Below the pieces are notes generated by a model. That model had not been told where the DNA came from, did not search any database, and was given only the letters and a program-made list of their open reading frames with translations. A stretch of DNA of 64,000 nucleotides, taken from Heyndrickxia shackletonii. Lineage in GTDB: Bacteria > Bacillota > Bacilli > Bacillales > Bacillaceae_C. A program made the translations under genes and the position numbers. The DNA is taken from contig NZ_LJJC01000006.1 in assembly GCF_001420715.1 (NCBI RefSeq), forward strand, positions 50,001-114,000. The letters are read 5' to 3'. Of the stretch, positions 38,442 to 47,505 are shown piece by piece. Every line of letters begins with the position of its first letter. Position 1 is the first letter of the stretch.

Positions 38442-39761
38442 ATGCCTATTTTTAAACTCGTTATCATCTTTATATTAGTTGCTCTCACCGCTTTTTTTGT
38501 CTCAGCAGAATTTGCCTATGTTAGAGTCCGCTCTTCAAGGATTGATCAATTAATTGCGGAAGGTCATAAAAAAGCATCGGTTGTAAAAAAAATTTTATCG
38601 AAACTAGATGGATTTCTTTCAGCTATTCAGTTAGGAATTACCGTTGTTTCCTTAATATTAGGCTGGCTCGGGGAACCTACGATAAAGCAGATTTTAAAGC
38701 CACTATTTCACATGGTACATCTTCCTACTTCAGTAGAAGATATATTATCATTTATTATTTCCTTCGCAATTATTACATTTTTAAATGTTGTGTTAGGTGA
38801 GTTAGCTCCTAAAACCATTGCAATACAAAACGCGGAGTCGATAGCTTTATCATTTGCAACACCATTAGTTTGGTTTAGCAGAATTATGTTCCCTTTTATA
38901 TGGGTATTAAATAGGTCATCCCGTCTTGTCACGAAATTATTCGGCTTTGAGCCCATTCCGGATCACGAGATGGCACATTCTGAGGAAGAGCTGCGTATCA
39001 TACTCTCCGAGAGCTTAAAAAGCGGAGAAATTAATCAATCAGAATATAAATATGTAAACAATATATTTGAATTTGACAATCGAATTGCAAAGGAAATCAT
39101 GGTTCCGAGAACGGAAATCGTCAGTATCGATAAAAACGCTACCCTCGAAGAAATTATGGAAATTGTCCGGATTGAGAAATATACGCGTTACCCAGTTACA
39201 AATGGAGATAAAGACAGTATTATTGGCCTTATTAATATAAAAGAATTATTAACCGACTGCATATACAATGAGTGCCAGGAGGATGATCCTGTCGATAAAT
39301 ACATTAGCCCCATCCTTCGTTTTATCGAAACAGTGCCGATACAGGACCTATTAGCGAAAATGCAAAAGGATCGAACACATATGGCCATTCTTTTAGATGA
39401 ATACGGAGGAACAGCAGGGATGGTTACAGTCGAAGATATTTTAGAGGAGATTGTTGGAGAAATTCGCGATGAATTTGATGCGGATGAAATTCCGCTTGTC
39501 CGAAAAGTTGAGGATAACCATTACATTTTCGACGGGAAGGTACTGATTGAAGATGTAAATGATTTATTGGGAATTGAAATATCAGAGGAAGAGGTAGATA
39601 CCATCGGAGGTTGGCTGCTCACCCAAAAATATGATTTAAAACAAGGGGATAAAATAGAAACGGCAACTTGTGAGTTTATCGTATCCGAAATGGAAGAGTC
39701 TCATGTCCTTTATGTGGAAGTAAAGAAAAAGACAATCACTCAAAAAGTCTCTGAGGAATAA
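38442..39761 (+). CDS. CNNM/CorC-family divalent-cation transporter, copy 1
   Basis: This 439-residue protein has an N-terminal DUF21 transmembrane domain (about 1-185, starting with FFVSAEFAYVRVRSSRIDQL), a CBS-domain pair (about 205-335, with FDNRIAKEIMVPRTEI and RYPV) and a C-terminal CorC_HlyC domain (about 350-430). The family, formerly called hemolysins, includes the Mg2+ efflux proteins MpfA/YhdP of Firmicutes, so magnesium export or tolerance is likely. The ribosome site before the ATG is weak (AGGACAATAAG). The paralogue at 41894 is about two-thirds identical. Confidence 0.9.
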   Translation: MPIFKLVIIFILVALTAFFVSAEFAYVRVRSSRIDQLIAEGHKKASVVKKILSKLDGFLSAIQLGITVVSLILGWLGEPTIKQILKPLFHMVHLPTSVEDILSFIISFAIITFLNVVLGELAPKTIAIQNAESIALSFATPLVWFSRIMFPFIWVLNRSSRLVTKLFGFEPIPDHEMAHSEEELRIILSESLKSGEINQSEYKYVNNIFEFDNRIAKEIMVPRTEIVSIDKNATLEEIMEIVRIEKYTRYPVTNGDKDSIIGLINIKELLTDCIYNECQEDDPVDKYISPILRFIETVPIQDLLAKMQKDRTHMAILLDEYGGTAGMVTVEDILEEIVGEIRDEFDADEIPLVRKVEDNHYIFDGKVLIEDVNDLLGIEISEEEVDTIGGWLLTQKYDLKQGDKIETATCEFIVSEMEESHVLYVEVKKKTITQKVSEE

Positions 39762-39775
39762 GAGGCTTTTTTTTT
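39743..39775 (+). terminator. Intrinsic terminator of CNNM gene 1
   Basis: AAGTCTC, a loop and GAGGCTT followed by eight T. The 5' arm lies within the last codons of the gene. Confidence 0.8.
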
Positions 39776-39881
39776 GTATGCATTTTTCAGTTGAAATTAT
39801 CTTAAGTTTAATATATCGGAAACTTTTCTCTGTTTCCTTCGTCTTAATATTATGGATAAAGATAGGAATTAGGTGAAAAAT

Positions 39882-41081
39882 ATGGAAAAAGAACATAAGA
39901 TAATTGATAAGATAGATTGGACACTTGTTTTAATCATATTTTTGTTTTTCCTTGTAAGCTGCATATCGATATCAAGTGCACAGACATCTGATCAATATGG
40001 AATGAATTTTGTCATTCGGCAAGCTTTCTGGTACGGAATCGGAATCGTCATCATTGGGTTTTCCCTTTTATTGGAACCAAGTCAATATAATAAACTTTCC
40101 TATTACTTATATGGGTTTGGTATTATTTTACTCATAGGACTAATCGTTGCTCCTCATTGCGTTGAAACAGGATGTCTTGTCCCGAGAAAAAATGGTGCAA
40201 TCAGCTGGTATATCTTGCCTGGGGCAGGTCAAATACAGCCTTCTGAATTTATGAAACCATTCATTATATTAGCGATAAGTAGAGTTATTTCATCTCACCA
40301 CGAAAAAGTCCGCTTAAAAACTTTTAAGAGTGATTTTCTCCTTTTAGTGAAAATTGCAGTCATTGCCATTATTCCACTAGGGTTGATCATGATGCAGCCA
40401 GATTTAGGAACAAGCCTGGTTATTTTAGTGATTGTAGCCGGAATGACACTTGTGTCAGGAATTACTTGGAAAATAATCGCACCATTGTTTATTTCATTAA
40501 GTATAATTGGTGGAACGATATTATCCTTAGCCATTTATAAACCGGAAATTTTAATTAAATATTTGGAGGTTCCTGCATATCAATTTGACAGAATAAATAC
40601 ATGGATTGACCCGGAAAGTTATCCAGATGAAGGTCGGCAATTGCGCAGTTCTATCATGTCGATAGGGTCAGGAGAAGTTTTTGGAAAAGGGTTTATGGGA
40701 AAACAGGTGTATCTCCCTGAGAGGCATACTGATTTTATTTTTAGCGTGATTGGAGAGGAATATGGTTTTATCGGATCCAGCTTAGTTATCTGTTTATTTT
40801 TCGTTCTTGTGTATCACTTAACAAAGACAGCCATTTTAACAAAGGAAAAGTTTAATACATATGTGTGTGCTGGAGTCATCTCCATGATTACCTTTCACGT
40901 CTTTCAAAATATCGGAATGACAATACAGGTTCTGCCAATTACAGGTATTCCTTTACCATTTATTAGCTACGGAGGCAGTTCATTAATGGGAAATATGCTT
41001 GCATTAGGAGTTATTTTTAGCATTCGTTTTTATCATAAAGAGTATATGTTTTCGACTTCATCTGATCGTTTTTATATGTAG
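39882..41081 (+). CDS. SEDS-family glycosyltransferase, RodA/FtsW paralogue
   Basis: This 399-residue polytopic protein of the RodA/FtsW/SpoVE family polymerises lipid II into glycan. Visible motifs are QPSEFMKPF, MMQPDLGTSLVILVI and the C-terminal GIPLPFISYGGSSLMGNMLALG. The ATG at 39882 has AGGTGA five bases upstream. A GTG nine bases earlier is in frame but poorly spaced. No class B penicillin-binding partner gene is adjacent. It is alone between the two CNNM genes and has its own promoter region. It is probably an accessory SEDS protein, and its role in elongation or sporulation cannot be told from sequence. Confidence 0.9.
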   Translation: MEKEHKIIDKIDWTLVLIIFLFFLVSCISISSAQTSDQYGMNFVIRQAFWYGIGIVIIGFSLLLEPSQYNKLSYYLYGFGIILLIGLIVAPHCVETGCLVPRKNGAISWYILPGAGQIQPSEFMKPFIILAISRVISSHHEKVRLKTFKSDFLLLVKIAVIAIIPLGLIMMQPDLGTSLVILVIVAGMTLVSGITWKIIAPLFISLSIIGGTILSLAIYKPEILIKYLEVPAYQFDRINTWIDPESYPDEGRQLRSSIMSIGSGEVFGKGFMGKQVYLPERHTDFIFSVIGEEYGFIGSSLVICLFFVLVYHLTKTAILTKEKFNTYVCAGVISMITFHVFQNIGMTIQVLPITGIPLPFISYGGSSLMGNMLALGVIFSIRFYHKEYMFSTSSDRFYM

Positions 41082-41278
41082 CAATTGCATAACAAGTAGT
41101 AAAAATCATTAATCTTTTGAAAAAACGGTCTTGAACAAAGAATACTGGACAATAAATTTCCATATTGTAAAATAATAAGGTTAATTTCGAATATATTTTT
41201 GCTTGTCGTTCTTTGTTAAATACCCTTAAGTACTTTAGCTTCAGGTTATCTCTTTTATATCCGATTAAAAAATTGTTT

Positions 41279-41325
41279 AGGCTTTAGTTGTTAAAACAAC
41301 AAGTTTTAAGAAAAGAGCCTTTAGT
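41279..41325 (+). promoter_or_regulatory. Hairpin region in the gap upstream of the merR gene
   Basis: AGGCTTT and AAGAGCCT pair around an inner GTTGT/ACAAC hairpin. The word AAAAGAGCCTT here is shared with the leader of CNNM gene 1 (near 38418), as are TGCTTGTC and ACCCTTA further upstream. It lies upstream of the promoter at 41344-41372, in the gap of about 350 bases after the SEDS gene, so its transcript is unclear. Confidence 0.35.
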
Positions 41326-41343
41326 TAATAAAAAGCATCACGT

Positions 41344-41372
41344 TTGACTGTACGGTTTGTTTTTTTTATAAT
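41344..41372 (+). promoter_or_regulatory. Sigma-A promoter of the merR-CNNM2 pair
   Basis: TTGACT (41344-41349) and TATAAT (41367-41372) have a 17-base spacer containing a T tract. MerR-activated promoters usually have 19-20 bases, so this looks constitutive or controlled in another way. Confidence 0.75.
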
Positions 41373-41431
41373 ATTAATAATATTTTATCGAAAAATGGCA
41401 ACAACCATTTTCCTTTAAGGGTGGTGATAGG

Positions 41432-41850
41432 ATGGGGTCGTATACCGTATTGGGGAGTTAGCAACCTTAGCAAATGTATCTAAGAGAACGATAGATTACT
41501 ATACGAGTTTGGGTCTCTTGCATGCTAATCGTTCTAAATCAAATTATCGTATATATGCTTCAGAAGCTTTAGAAGATCTTAAATTCATTGAAAGATATAA
41601 AAAGCTTGGGATATCACTTGAGACTATTCGCAGAAAAATGGAAATGAAGAAATGCCATGAAATGAACGAATCCATTGTGGAACAGCATATTGAAACTGTT
41701 TCAGAGCATATAAAACAACTTAATATGGAACTATCCGATTTGGCACCAGTATTAGAAGTGCTTAACACAAAGCAAAAAGAGGCTATTTTCAAAAGGCTAA
41801 CATTGGAGAGCGTTGCATTATTGCAATCGCTACACTTTTTAACAAAATAG
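41432..41850 (+). CDS. MerR-family regulator with an apparently frameshifted start
   Basis: The frame from 41431 reads a complete MerR winged-helix N terminus (YRIGELATLANVSKRTIDYY, then TSLGLL), continues with a coiled-coil of about 80 residues and ends at 41850. That frame has no ATG, GTG or TTG before the HTH. The only well-placed start, ATG 41432 after AAGGGTGGTGATAGG, is one base out of frame and stops after nine codons. Adding one G to GGGG (41434-41437) restores a protein of about 140 residues. So this is a real frameshift, a sequencing error, or use of a rare ATT start at 41449. It is probably cotranscribed with CNNM gene 2. Confidence 0.65.
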
Positions 41851-41893
41851 GAGGTGACTCCTATCCTGTATTTCACGGGGTAGGAAAACTTAT

Positions 41894-43243
41894 TTGGACA
41901 TATTTAAACTAGTGCTTGTTTTTTTCCTAATAGCACTTTCCGCATTTTTTGTTGCTTCGGAGTTTGCAATTATAAGGGTGCGGAGCTCACGTATCGACCA
42001 GCTCATTGAAGAAGGAAATAGAAGTGCGCTGGCTGTGAAAAAAATTATTACCAACTTGGATGAGTATTTATCTGCCTGTCAGCTCGGAATTACCATCGCA
42101 TCATTGGTTTTAGGATGGATCGGGGAGTCGGTAGTATCCAAATTGTTGCATCCATTGTTTGATTTAATCCATATTCCAGTTTCCATTTCAAATGTGATTT
42201 CATTGGCACTCTCATTTGCAACTATTACTTTCATACATGTGGTAGTTGGTGAATTAGCACCAAAAACACTGGCCATTCAAAAAGCAGAAGCTTTAAGTTT
42301 ATTTCATGCAAAACCTTTGATTTTCTTTTACCGTTTAATGTTCCCGTTTATTTGGGTATTAAACACATCAGCACGTCTCGTAACAAAGGTTTTTGGTCTC
42401 AAGCCTGCAAGTGAAAATGACATTGCCCATTCGGAAGAGGAATTGCGAATTATTTTATCAGAAAGCTATAAAAGTGGAGAAATCAATCAATCAGAGTTTA
42501 AATATGTAAATAACATCTTTGAATTTGATAACCGAATTGCCAAAGAAATAATGGTACCTCGTACCGAGATTATTTCTTTATCGAAAGAAGATGATCTTCA
42601 AACATTCTTAGATATTGCGAAAGAAGAGCGCTTTACCCGTTATCCAATCATTGACGGAGATAAAGACCATATCATCGGAATTGTGAATGTAAAAGAAGTG
42701 CTTACGGACATAATCCATGACAAAGAGATTGAAGCATTATCTTTAGAAGATTATATACGACCAATTATTCGTGTGATTGATTCGATTCCTATTCATGATT
42801 TATTGGTCATGATGCAAAAGGAACGAATCCATATGGCTGTATTAATTGACGAGTATGGCGGTACTTCCGGTCTTGTTACGGTTGAAGATATATTAGAGGA
42901 AATTGTCGGAGAAATCCGCGACGAATTTGATATGGATGAAGTTCCATTGATTCGGAAAGTAAAAGAAAATCATTTTATTATCGATTCTAAAGTACTTTTA
43001 AGTGAAGTAAACGACTTATTAGGAATTGATATTCAAGAAGAGGATATCGACACACTCGGAGGTTGGGTGTTATCCGAAAATTACGAGGCCAAGCAAGGCG
43101 ATATTATCGAATTTGAGGATTTTGAATTTATTATTAAGGAAATAGAAGACCTTCACGTTAAGTATATTGAGGTAAAGAAAAAAAGCACTCAAGAAATAAA
43201 AGTGAAACATAATATTGCGCTTACCAATTCGGAGGCGATTTAA
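41894..43243 (+). CDS. CNNM/CorC-family divalent-cation transporter, copy 2
   Basis: This 449-residue paralogue of the protein at 38442 has the same domain order: DUF21 membrane domain (FFVASEFAIIRVRSSRIDQL), two CBS motifs (IAKEIMVPRTEI, RYPIIDGDKDHIIG) and a CorC_HlyC domain. It starts at TTG with TAGGA upstream. A perfect palindrome ATAGGAG-GTGA-CTCCTAT lies at 41847-41864, between merR and this gene. The gene likely acts in magnesium or related divalent metal export, perhaps under control of the MerR protein coded just upstream. Confidence 0.9.
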   Translation: MDIFKLVLVFFLIALSAFFVASEFAIIRVRSSRIDQLIEEGNRSALAVKKIITNLDEYLSACQLGITIASLVLGWIGESVVSKLLHPLFDLIHIPVSISNVISLALSFATITFIHVVVGELAPKTLAIQKAEALSLFHAKPLIFFYRLMFPFIWVLNTSARLVTKVFGLKPASENDIAHSEEELRIILSESYKSGEINQSEFKYVNNIFEFDNRIAKEIMVPRTEIISLSKEDDLQTFLDIAKEERFTRYPIIDGDKDHIIGIVNVKEVLTDIIHDKEIEALSLEDYIRPIIRVIDSIPIHDLLVMMQKERIHMAVLIDEYGGTSGLVTVEDILEEIVGEIRDEFDMDEVPLIRKVKENHFIIDSKVLLSEVNDLLGIDIQEEDIDTLGGWVLSENYEAKQGDIIEFEDFEFIIKEIEDLHVKYIEVKKKSTQEIKVKHNIALTNSEAI

Positions 43244-43250
43244 AAAGATT

Positions 43251-43296
43251 ACTAGTTAAAAGACCAAATCCTATTGATTTGGTCTTTTTAACTAGT
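43251..43296 (+). terminator. Long intrinsic terminator of CNNM gene 2
   Basis: About 20 base pairs: ACTAGTTAAAAGACCAAATC, loop CTATT, then GATTTGGTCTTTTTAACTAG with one bulge. A U tract is included in the 3' arm. Confidence 0.88.
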
Positions 43297-43310
43297 ATGG
43301 ATGTGATACT

Positions 43311-43489
43311 GGACATAGGATCCGCTATCTGTGACAAAATGAGGTTATTCTTCATTTTTGCGGACAGAGGTTCCGTTATTTTGCAAAAAAGCAGTGATTT
43401 CATTGTAGTTTTCCATTAATAACGGATTCTGTGTCCGAAACACCCTTAGATTAGGACTGTTTTATCAAAATAAGGGATCCTGTGTCCGC
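43311..43489. repeat. Family B repeat cluster, copy 2 (forward-forward-reverse-reverse)
   Basis: Units lie at 43311-43330 and 43360-43380 (forward) and 43417-43437 and 43469-43489 (reverse). The best-conserved unit, GCGGACAGAGGTTCCGTTAT at 43360, is identical to the unit at 4910. The order and the roughly 50-base spacing equal those of the cluster at 4861-5039. It occupies the convergent gap between CNNM gene 2 and argS. Confidence 0.85.
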
Positions 43490-43549
43490 TTAAGAGCAAC
43501 GAATTCTGTTTCTGTACGGATGTAGAGTTTCATACCACTGCTTTTTTTC

Positions 43550-45238
43550 TTACATTTCATTCGGAGCCTTAACACCAAGAATTCTTAATCCTTCCTTCAG
43601 TACAATAGTGACAGCCTTTACTAACGAAAGTCTTGATAATAGCTCTTCATCCTTTTCAATTATCCGTACTTTTGCATAGTACTTATTGAAGGACTGACTA
43701 AGATGAATTAAATACTTTGCCAACACAGATGGGGAAAACTGGTTGTACGCATTTTCGATTATATCAGGGAAATGATTTAAGTGCTTAATGATTTCCCAGC
43801 TTCCTTGATCATTTAGGCCGTGAAATTCATATTCATCGATTTCCGCTTTTTGTAAAATAGACATCGCTCGAGCATGTGTATATTGAACATATGGCCCTGT
43901 TTCTCCTTCAAATGTAAGCATATCTTTTAAGGAAAATTCAATATTATTCATTCGGTCATTTTTTAAGTCATGGAAAATAATTGCGCCTACTCCAACAGAT
44001 TCTGCCACTTGATTTGCATTCACCAAGGTTGGATTTTTATCTTTAATATTCTTTTCAGCAAGTTGGATGGCTTCTCTTAAAACTTCTTCTAAAAGAATAA
44101 CCCGTCCTTTCCGAGTTGACATTCTTTTTCCATCCTTTAAATACAGCCCAAAAGGAATATGATGCATTCCATCTGCCCACCCGAAATCTAATTTTTCTAA
44201 TACACCTTTTACCTGTTTGAAATGAACGGTTTGCTCCTGACCAACAACATATAGGGCGGTATCAAACTGATAAGTTTTTTGTCGATATATTGCGGCAGCC
44301 AAATCCCGTGTAGCGTAGAGAGTAGCTCCATCTGATTTTTTAATTAAACATGGCGGTAACTGGTTATTATCTAGCTTGACAACTTCTGCCCCGTCTGAAG
44401 TCTCCAATAATTTTCGTTCCTTCAGTAAGTCGACAACCTCATCCATTTTATCGTTATAAAATGCTTCACCATTATACGAATCAAATGAAACACCTAATAA
44501 ATCATAAATTCCCATAAATGCTTTTAAAGACTCATCCCGAAACCATTGCCATAATTGTAAATTTTCTTTATCCCCGTCTTCTAAGCTTTTAAATGCTGCG
44601 CGTGCTTCTGCTTCAAGATTATGGTTTATTTCAGCTTCTTCATGAAATTTAACATATAACTTCGATAGTTCTTGGATAGGATTAGCTTTGACCTTTTCTT
44701 CATCGCCCCATTTCTTATAGGCAGTAATAAGCTTTCCAAATTGGGTTCCCCAATCTCCTAAATGATTTATTTTTACCGTTTTATATCCGCATTTGTCAGC
44801 GAGATTTGCTAATGCGTTTCCGATAACAGTAGATCGTAAATGCCCCATTGAGAACGGTCTTGCAATATTGGGAGATGACATATCCAATACAACCGTTTTG
44901 TTTTCACCTATTGAACCCTTTCCGAATGCATGCCCGTCTTTTAATACTTCTGTGACAACCTTCTTCCCAATTTCTTTTGAAGAAAAGAATACATTTAAAT
45001 AAGGACCAATTGGGTTTACTTTAGAAAAATGATTACTTTTCCCTAACTCCTCAGAAAGCTCCGTTGCAATTTCTACCGGTGACTTTTTCAAAAGCTTTGC
45101 AAGTTGAAAACAAGGAAAAGCTAAATCTCCATGCTCGGGATTCTTCGGAATTTCGATTAAATTATATATTTTTTCCTGAGTTAACACCCCGTGCAGATAA
45201 TCTTTTAGGCATACTGCCAAGACTTGTTTTAAATCCAT
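43550..45238 (-). CDS. argS: Arginyl-tRNA synthetase
   Basis: I placed the start at ATG 45238 (MDLKQVLAV), six bases after GGAGGG, which gives 562 residues. The open frame to 45310 runs into the T-box leader. Class I features are SPNIARPFSMGHLRSTVIG (HIGH region, here SMGHLRS) and GKRMSTRKG (KMSK region). There is an N-terminal ArgRS additional domain (1-100) and a C-terminal DALR anticodon domain. It charges tRNA-Arg, such as the one at 3072-3148. It is regulated by the T-box directly upstream. Confidence 0.96.
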   Translation of the reverse strand: MDLKQVLAVCLKDYLHGVLTQEKIYNLIEIPKNPEHGDLAFPCFQLAKLLKKSPVEIATELSEELGKSNHFSKVNPIGPYLNVFFSSKEIGKKVVTEVLKDGHAFGKGSIGENKTVVLDMSSPNIARPFSMGHLRSTVIGNALANLADKCGYKTVKINHLGDWGTQFGKLITAYKKWGDEEKVKANPIQELSKLYVKFHEEAEINHNLEAEARAAFKSLEDGDKENLQLWQWFRDESLKAFMGIYDLLGVSFDSYNGEAFYNDKMDEVVDLLKERKLLETSDGAEVVKLDNNQLPPCLIKKSDGATLYATRDLAAAIYRQKTYQFDTALYVVGQEQTVHFKQVKGVLEKLDFGWADGMHHIPFGLYLKDGKRMSTRKGRVILLEEVLREAIQLAEKNIKDKNPTLVNANQVAESVGVGAIIFHDLKNDRMNNIEFSLKDMLTFEGETGPYVQYTHARAMSILQKAEIDEYEFHGLNDQGSWEIIKHLNHFPDIIENAYNQFSPSVLAKYLIHLSQSFNKYYAKVRIIEKDEELLSRLSLVKAVTIVLKEGLRILGVKAPNEM

Positions 45239-45257
45239 TATTTTCCCTCCTAATCTA

Positions 45258-45489
45258 ATTAAAAAAAGCCCATCTCTTATATAAAGAGACGAGCTAGCCC
45301 GCGGTACCACTCTAATTGTTCAGGTTAATGACCACTTTACCTTGTAACGGGAGTTCCCGATTCATCCTACTGTAGTTCAGATTCATCTCTCCGAAGTGCG
45401 CTTCATCCATTGGTTCTGTGCCAGGCTTCCACCATCCCCGACTCTCTATTTTTCCCCATATAGATTACTCTCTTCATCCTCGAGTTTTC
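45258..45489 (-). promoter_or_regulatory. T-box riboswitch of argS
   Basis: The minus strand carries the T-box word AGAGTGGTACCGCGGG (45298-45313) followed by a terminator stem (GCTCGTCTCTT with AAGAGATGGGC) and seven T (45261-45267). Upstream lies about 170 bases of stem I-III leader. Uncharged tRNA should stabilise the antiterminator and switch on argS. A CGC triplet in the GAAGCGCACTTCGG segment could be the arginine specifier, but I did not fold the leader. Confidence 0.93.
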
Positions 45490-45550
45490 ATTATTATTAA
45501 GTATTATACAGATAATAAGTAAAAAGGCAACAGCATTTTCAGGAAAATTT

Positions 45551-46324
45551 CTAATATTGCCCCAATACTCCTTTAGTCATCGCAGTGCGCTCACATCTTT
45601 TAAAGACAAGTATTCCCAAAACAAGATAAATGATAGCATTTGCAATTAAACTGGCGTAATCTGCCCAATGAAAATCAAGAAGTGTTTGATTTTGAATCAT
45701 AATTCCCCTTATCATATCTACACCTTTTACAACTGGTAAGACAGCTAAAAGAGGCGAAATAGACATAGGAAAGAAAGTTAGTCCCATTAAGATGAACTGC
45801 AAAACCTGTAAAAAGGCATTAATTTGTTTAATAATAATAGCCATTCCAGCAATCATAAAGCTAATGCCAAACATACTAATAATGGTGAAAATTAATACAG
45901 GTAAAATGGAAACCACATCTATATTTAACCAGGTGCCAGTTACCAGCATAGACAAGTACAATAAGACAGCTAAAATAATTAGCTGCTGCAGGGTGGTTGA
46001 AACAATTCTCGCTAATAATATCCTCCAAGCCCCCATTGGAGACATATACATTTGCTCTAGTGTTCCAAGCTGTGCTTCACTCATAATACTCCACCCTATT
46101 CCCTGCATGGCACCCATGGACAAGAACCAAAATACGTAGCTGACAATAGTATATTGAATATTTGTTTCCATCGAGGATGGATCACCGACCACTTTTATCC
46201 CAAAAAACATGGCTAAAAAAATACAAAAGAAAGTTATCAGTTCGCTAATTGTATTGGGAAGATATCTCTTCAGCAGGATAAATTCCCTGCGAAAATTCGC
46301 CTTAAACAGTTGCAGCAATTTCAC
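45551..46324 (-). CDS. ABC-2 type exporter permease
   Basis: This 257-residue protein has six hydrophobic segments and an ABC-2 membrane fold (motif region GIGWSIMSEAQLGTLEQMYMSP, typical of the coupling loop). The gene overlaps the upstream ATPase gene by 23 bases, so the two proteins form one transporter. The substrate is unknown. No bacteriocin, lantibiotic or kinase genes are adjacent that would point to self-immunity. Confidence 0.9.
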   Translation of the reverse strand: MKLLQLFKANFRREFILLKRYLPNTISELITFFCIFLAMFFGIKVVGDPSSMETNIQYTIVSYVFWFLSMGAMQGIGWSIMSEAQLGTLEQMYMSPMGAWRILLARIVSTTLQQLIILAVLLYLSMLVTGTWLNIDVVSILPVLIFTIISMFGISFMIAGMAIIIKQINAFLQVLQFILMGLTFFPMSISPLLAVLPVVKGVDMIRGIMIQNQTLLDFHWADYASLIANAIIYLVLGILVFKRCERTAMTKGVLGQY

Positions 46325-47285
46325 GTTTCATTTCCCCCTTTACAATTTTCAAAAATACTTGTTCAAAATCAATAATAGAACGATCTACTTTATCGATTTC
46401 AATATTCATTTCCTCAAACAAATTGATTACTTTATAAAAATCTTCGCTATGCGTAATCGTAACGGTAATGACGGATTGCATTCCGTCATTAAGCTCTAAC
46501 TCAGCCATAAAATGATTTTGAATTTCTTTTAAATTCTTATCTGAAAGCACTGAATTAACCGTAAAGGAATATGCCTTCGTATCAAACAATTCAAGCAAAT
46601 CACTAACCCGCTCGTCCGATACAATTCTTCCTTCATTAATAATGATCACCCGCTCGCAAATTTCTTGGACAACAGGCATATCATGAGAGCTTAGTAAAAT
46701 CGTTTTATTGTACTCCTTCGCTATATCCTTTAATAATTTGCGAACTTCATAGCTTGTTTCAATATCGAGCCCCAATGTTGGTTCATCAAGAAAAATAATC
46801 TCCGTATTGGATAATAAGGCAACCGCTATGGAAACCTTCTGCTGCATTCCTCGTGACAAGGAATTAACCATTTCATTTGCTTTATGTGTCAGATTTAGCC
46901 GCTCTAATAATTCATCAATTTGAGCCGATACTGCCTTTTTCGACAAACCTCGATTTCCCGAGAAATACTCCAAGTTTTCCCGCACTGTTAATCTCCAATA
47001 AAGGTTTCGATTTCCCTCTAAAACGGTACTAATATGTCGAAGTGCTTTTAGACGCTGCTTTCCAATGTCGATGCCATTTATTTTTATCGTTCCTTCATTA
47101 GGAAGCAGCAAGCCGCACATCATTTTAATAGTGGTTGTTTTTCCGGCCCCGTTTGGTCCAAGCAGTCCTACAACCTCTCCTCTTTTCACTTGGAATGAGA
47201 CACCTTTGACTGCTTGAATTATTTCCTTCGATTTTCTTTTTTTATAGCTTTTCTTTATCCCTTGTATGTCTATGATATACTCCAT
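46302..47285 (-). CDS. ABC exporter ATP-binding protein
   Basis: I chose ATG 47285 (product MEYIIDIQG) because AGGGG lies seven bases upstream. The GTG at 47291 is too close to it. The protein has 327 residues with Walker A GPNGAGKTTTIK, signature SRGMQQKVSIAVAL, Walker B IIFLDEPTLGLD and H-loop LLSSHD. A C-terminal extension (about 230-327) is typical of the CcmA/DRA family that drives ABC-2 exporters. It is first of a two-gene operon with the permease at 45551. Confidence 0.93.
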   Translation of the reverse strand: MEYIIDIQGIKKSYKKRKSKEIIQAVKGVSFQVKRGEVVGLLGPNGAGKTTTIKMMCGLLLPNEGTIKINGIDIGKQRLKALRHISTVLEGNRNLYWRLTVRENLEYFSGNRGLSKKAVSAQIDELLERLNLTHKANEMVNSLSRGMQQKVSIAVALLSNTEIIFLDEPTLGLDIETSYEVRKLLKDIAKEYNKTILLSSHDMPVVQEICERVIIINEGRIVSDERVSDLLELFDTKAYSFTVNSVLSDKNLKEIQNHFMAELELNDGMQSVITVTITHSEDFYKVINLFEEMNIEIDKVDRSIIDFEQVFLKIVKGEMKREIAATV

Positions 47286-47460
47286 CTCCACACCCCTAAT
47301 CAGAATTTTCTATCTTTATTATACACTTCTAAGTTCTAATGTTTTCCATCTCTAGACGGATATGAATTTAGACTTTTAACCTATTCCGTAGTTAAAAATT
47401 AAATATGCAGCTGCTTTTGCAGACGAAAATAACAATGGAAGGTTTCATAAATTCACCTGC

Positions 47461-47505
47461 AAAAAAATAAGCCAGTTGCGCTTAGCACATCTGACTTATT
47501 TATGA
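47461..47505 (-). terminator. Intrinsic terminator of the 50-residue gene
   Basis: On the minus strand AAATAAGTCAG and CTGGCTTATTT pair around a 15-base loop, followed by more T. It directly follows the stop codon at 47506. Confidence 0.82.

Noticed and set aside
45238-45310. N-terminal extension of ArgRS
   Set aside because: It translates the T-box antiterminator and terminator. The ATG at 45238 has the proper ribosome site.
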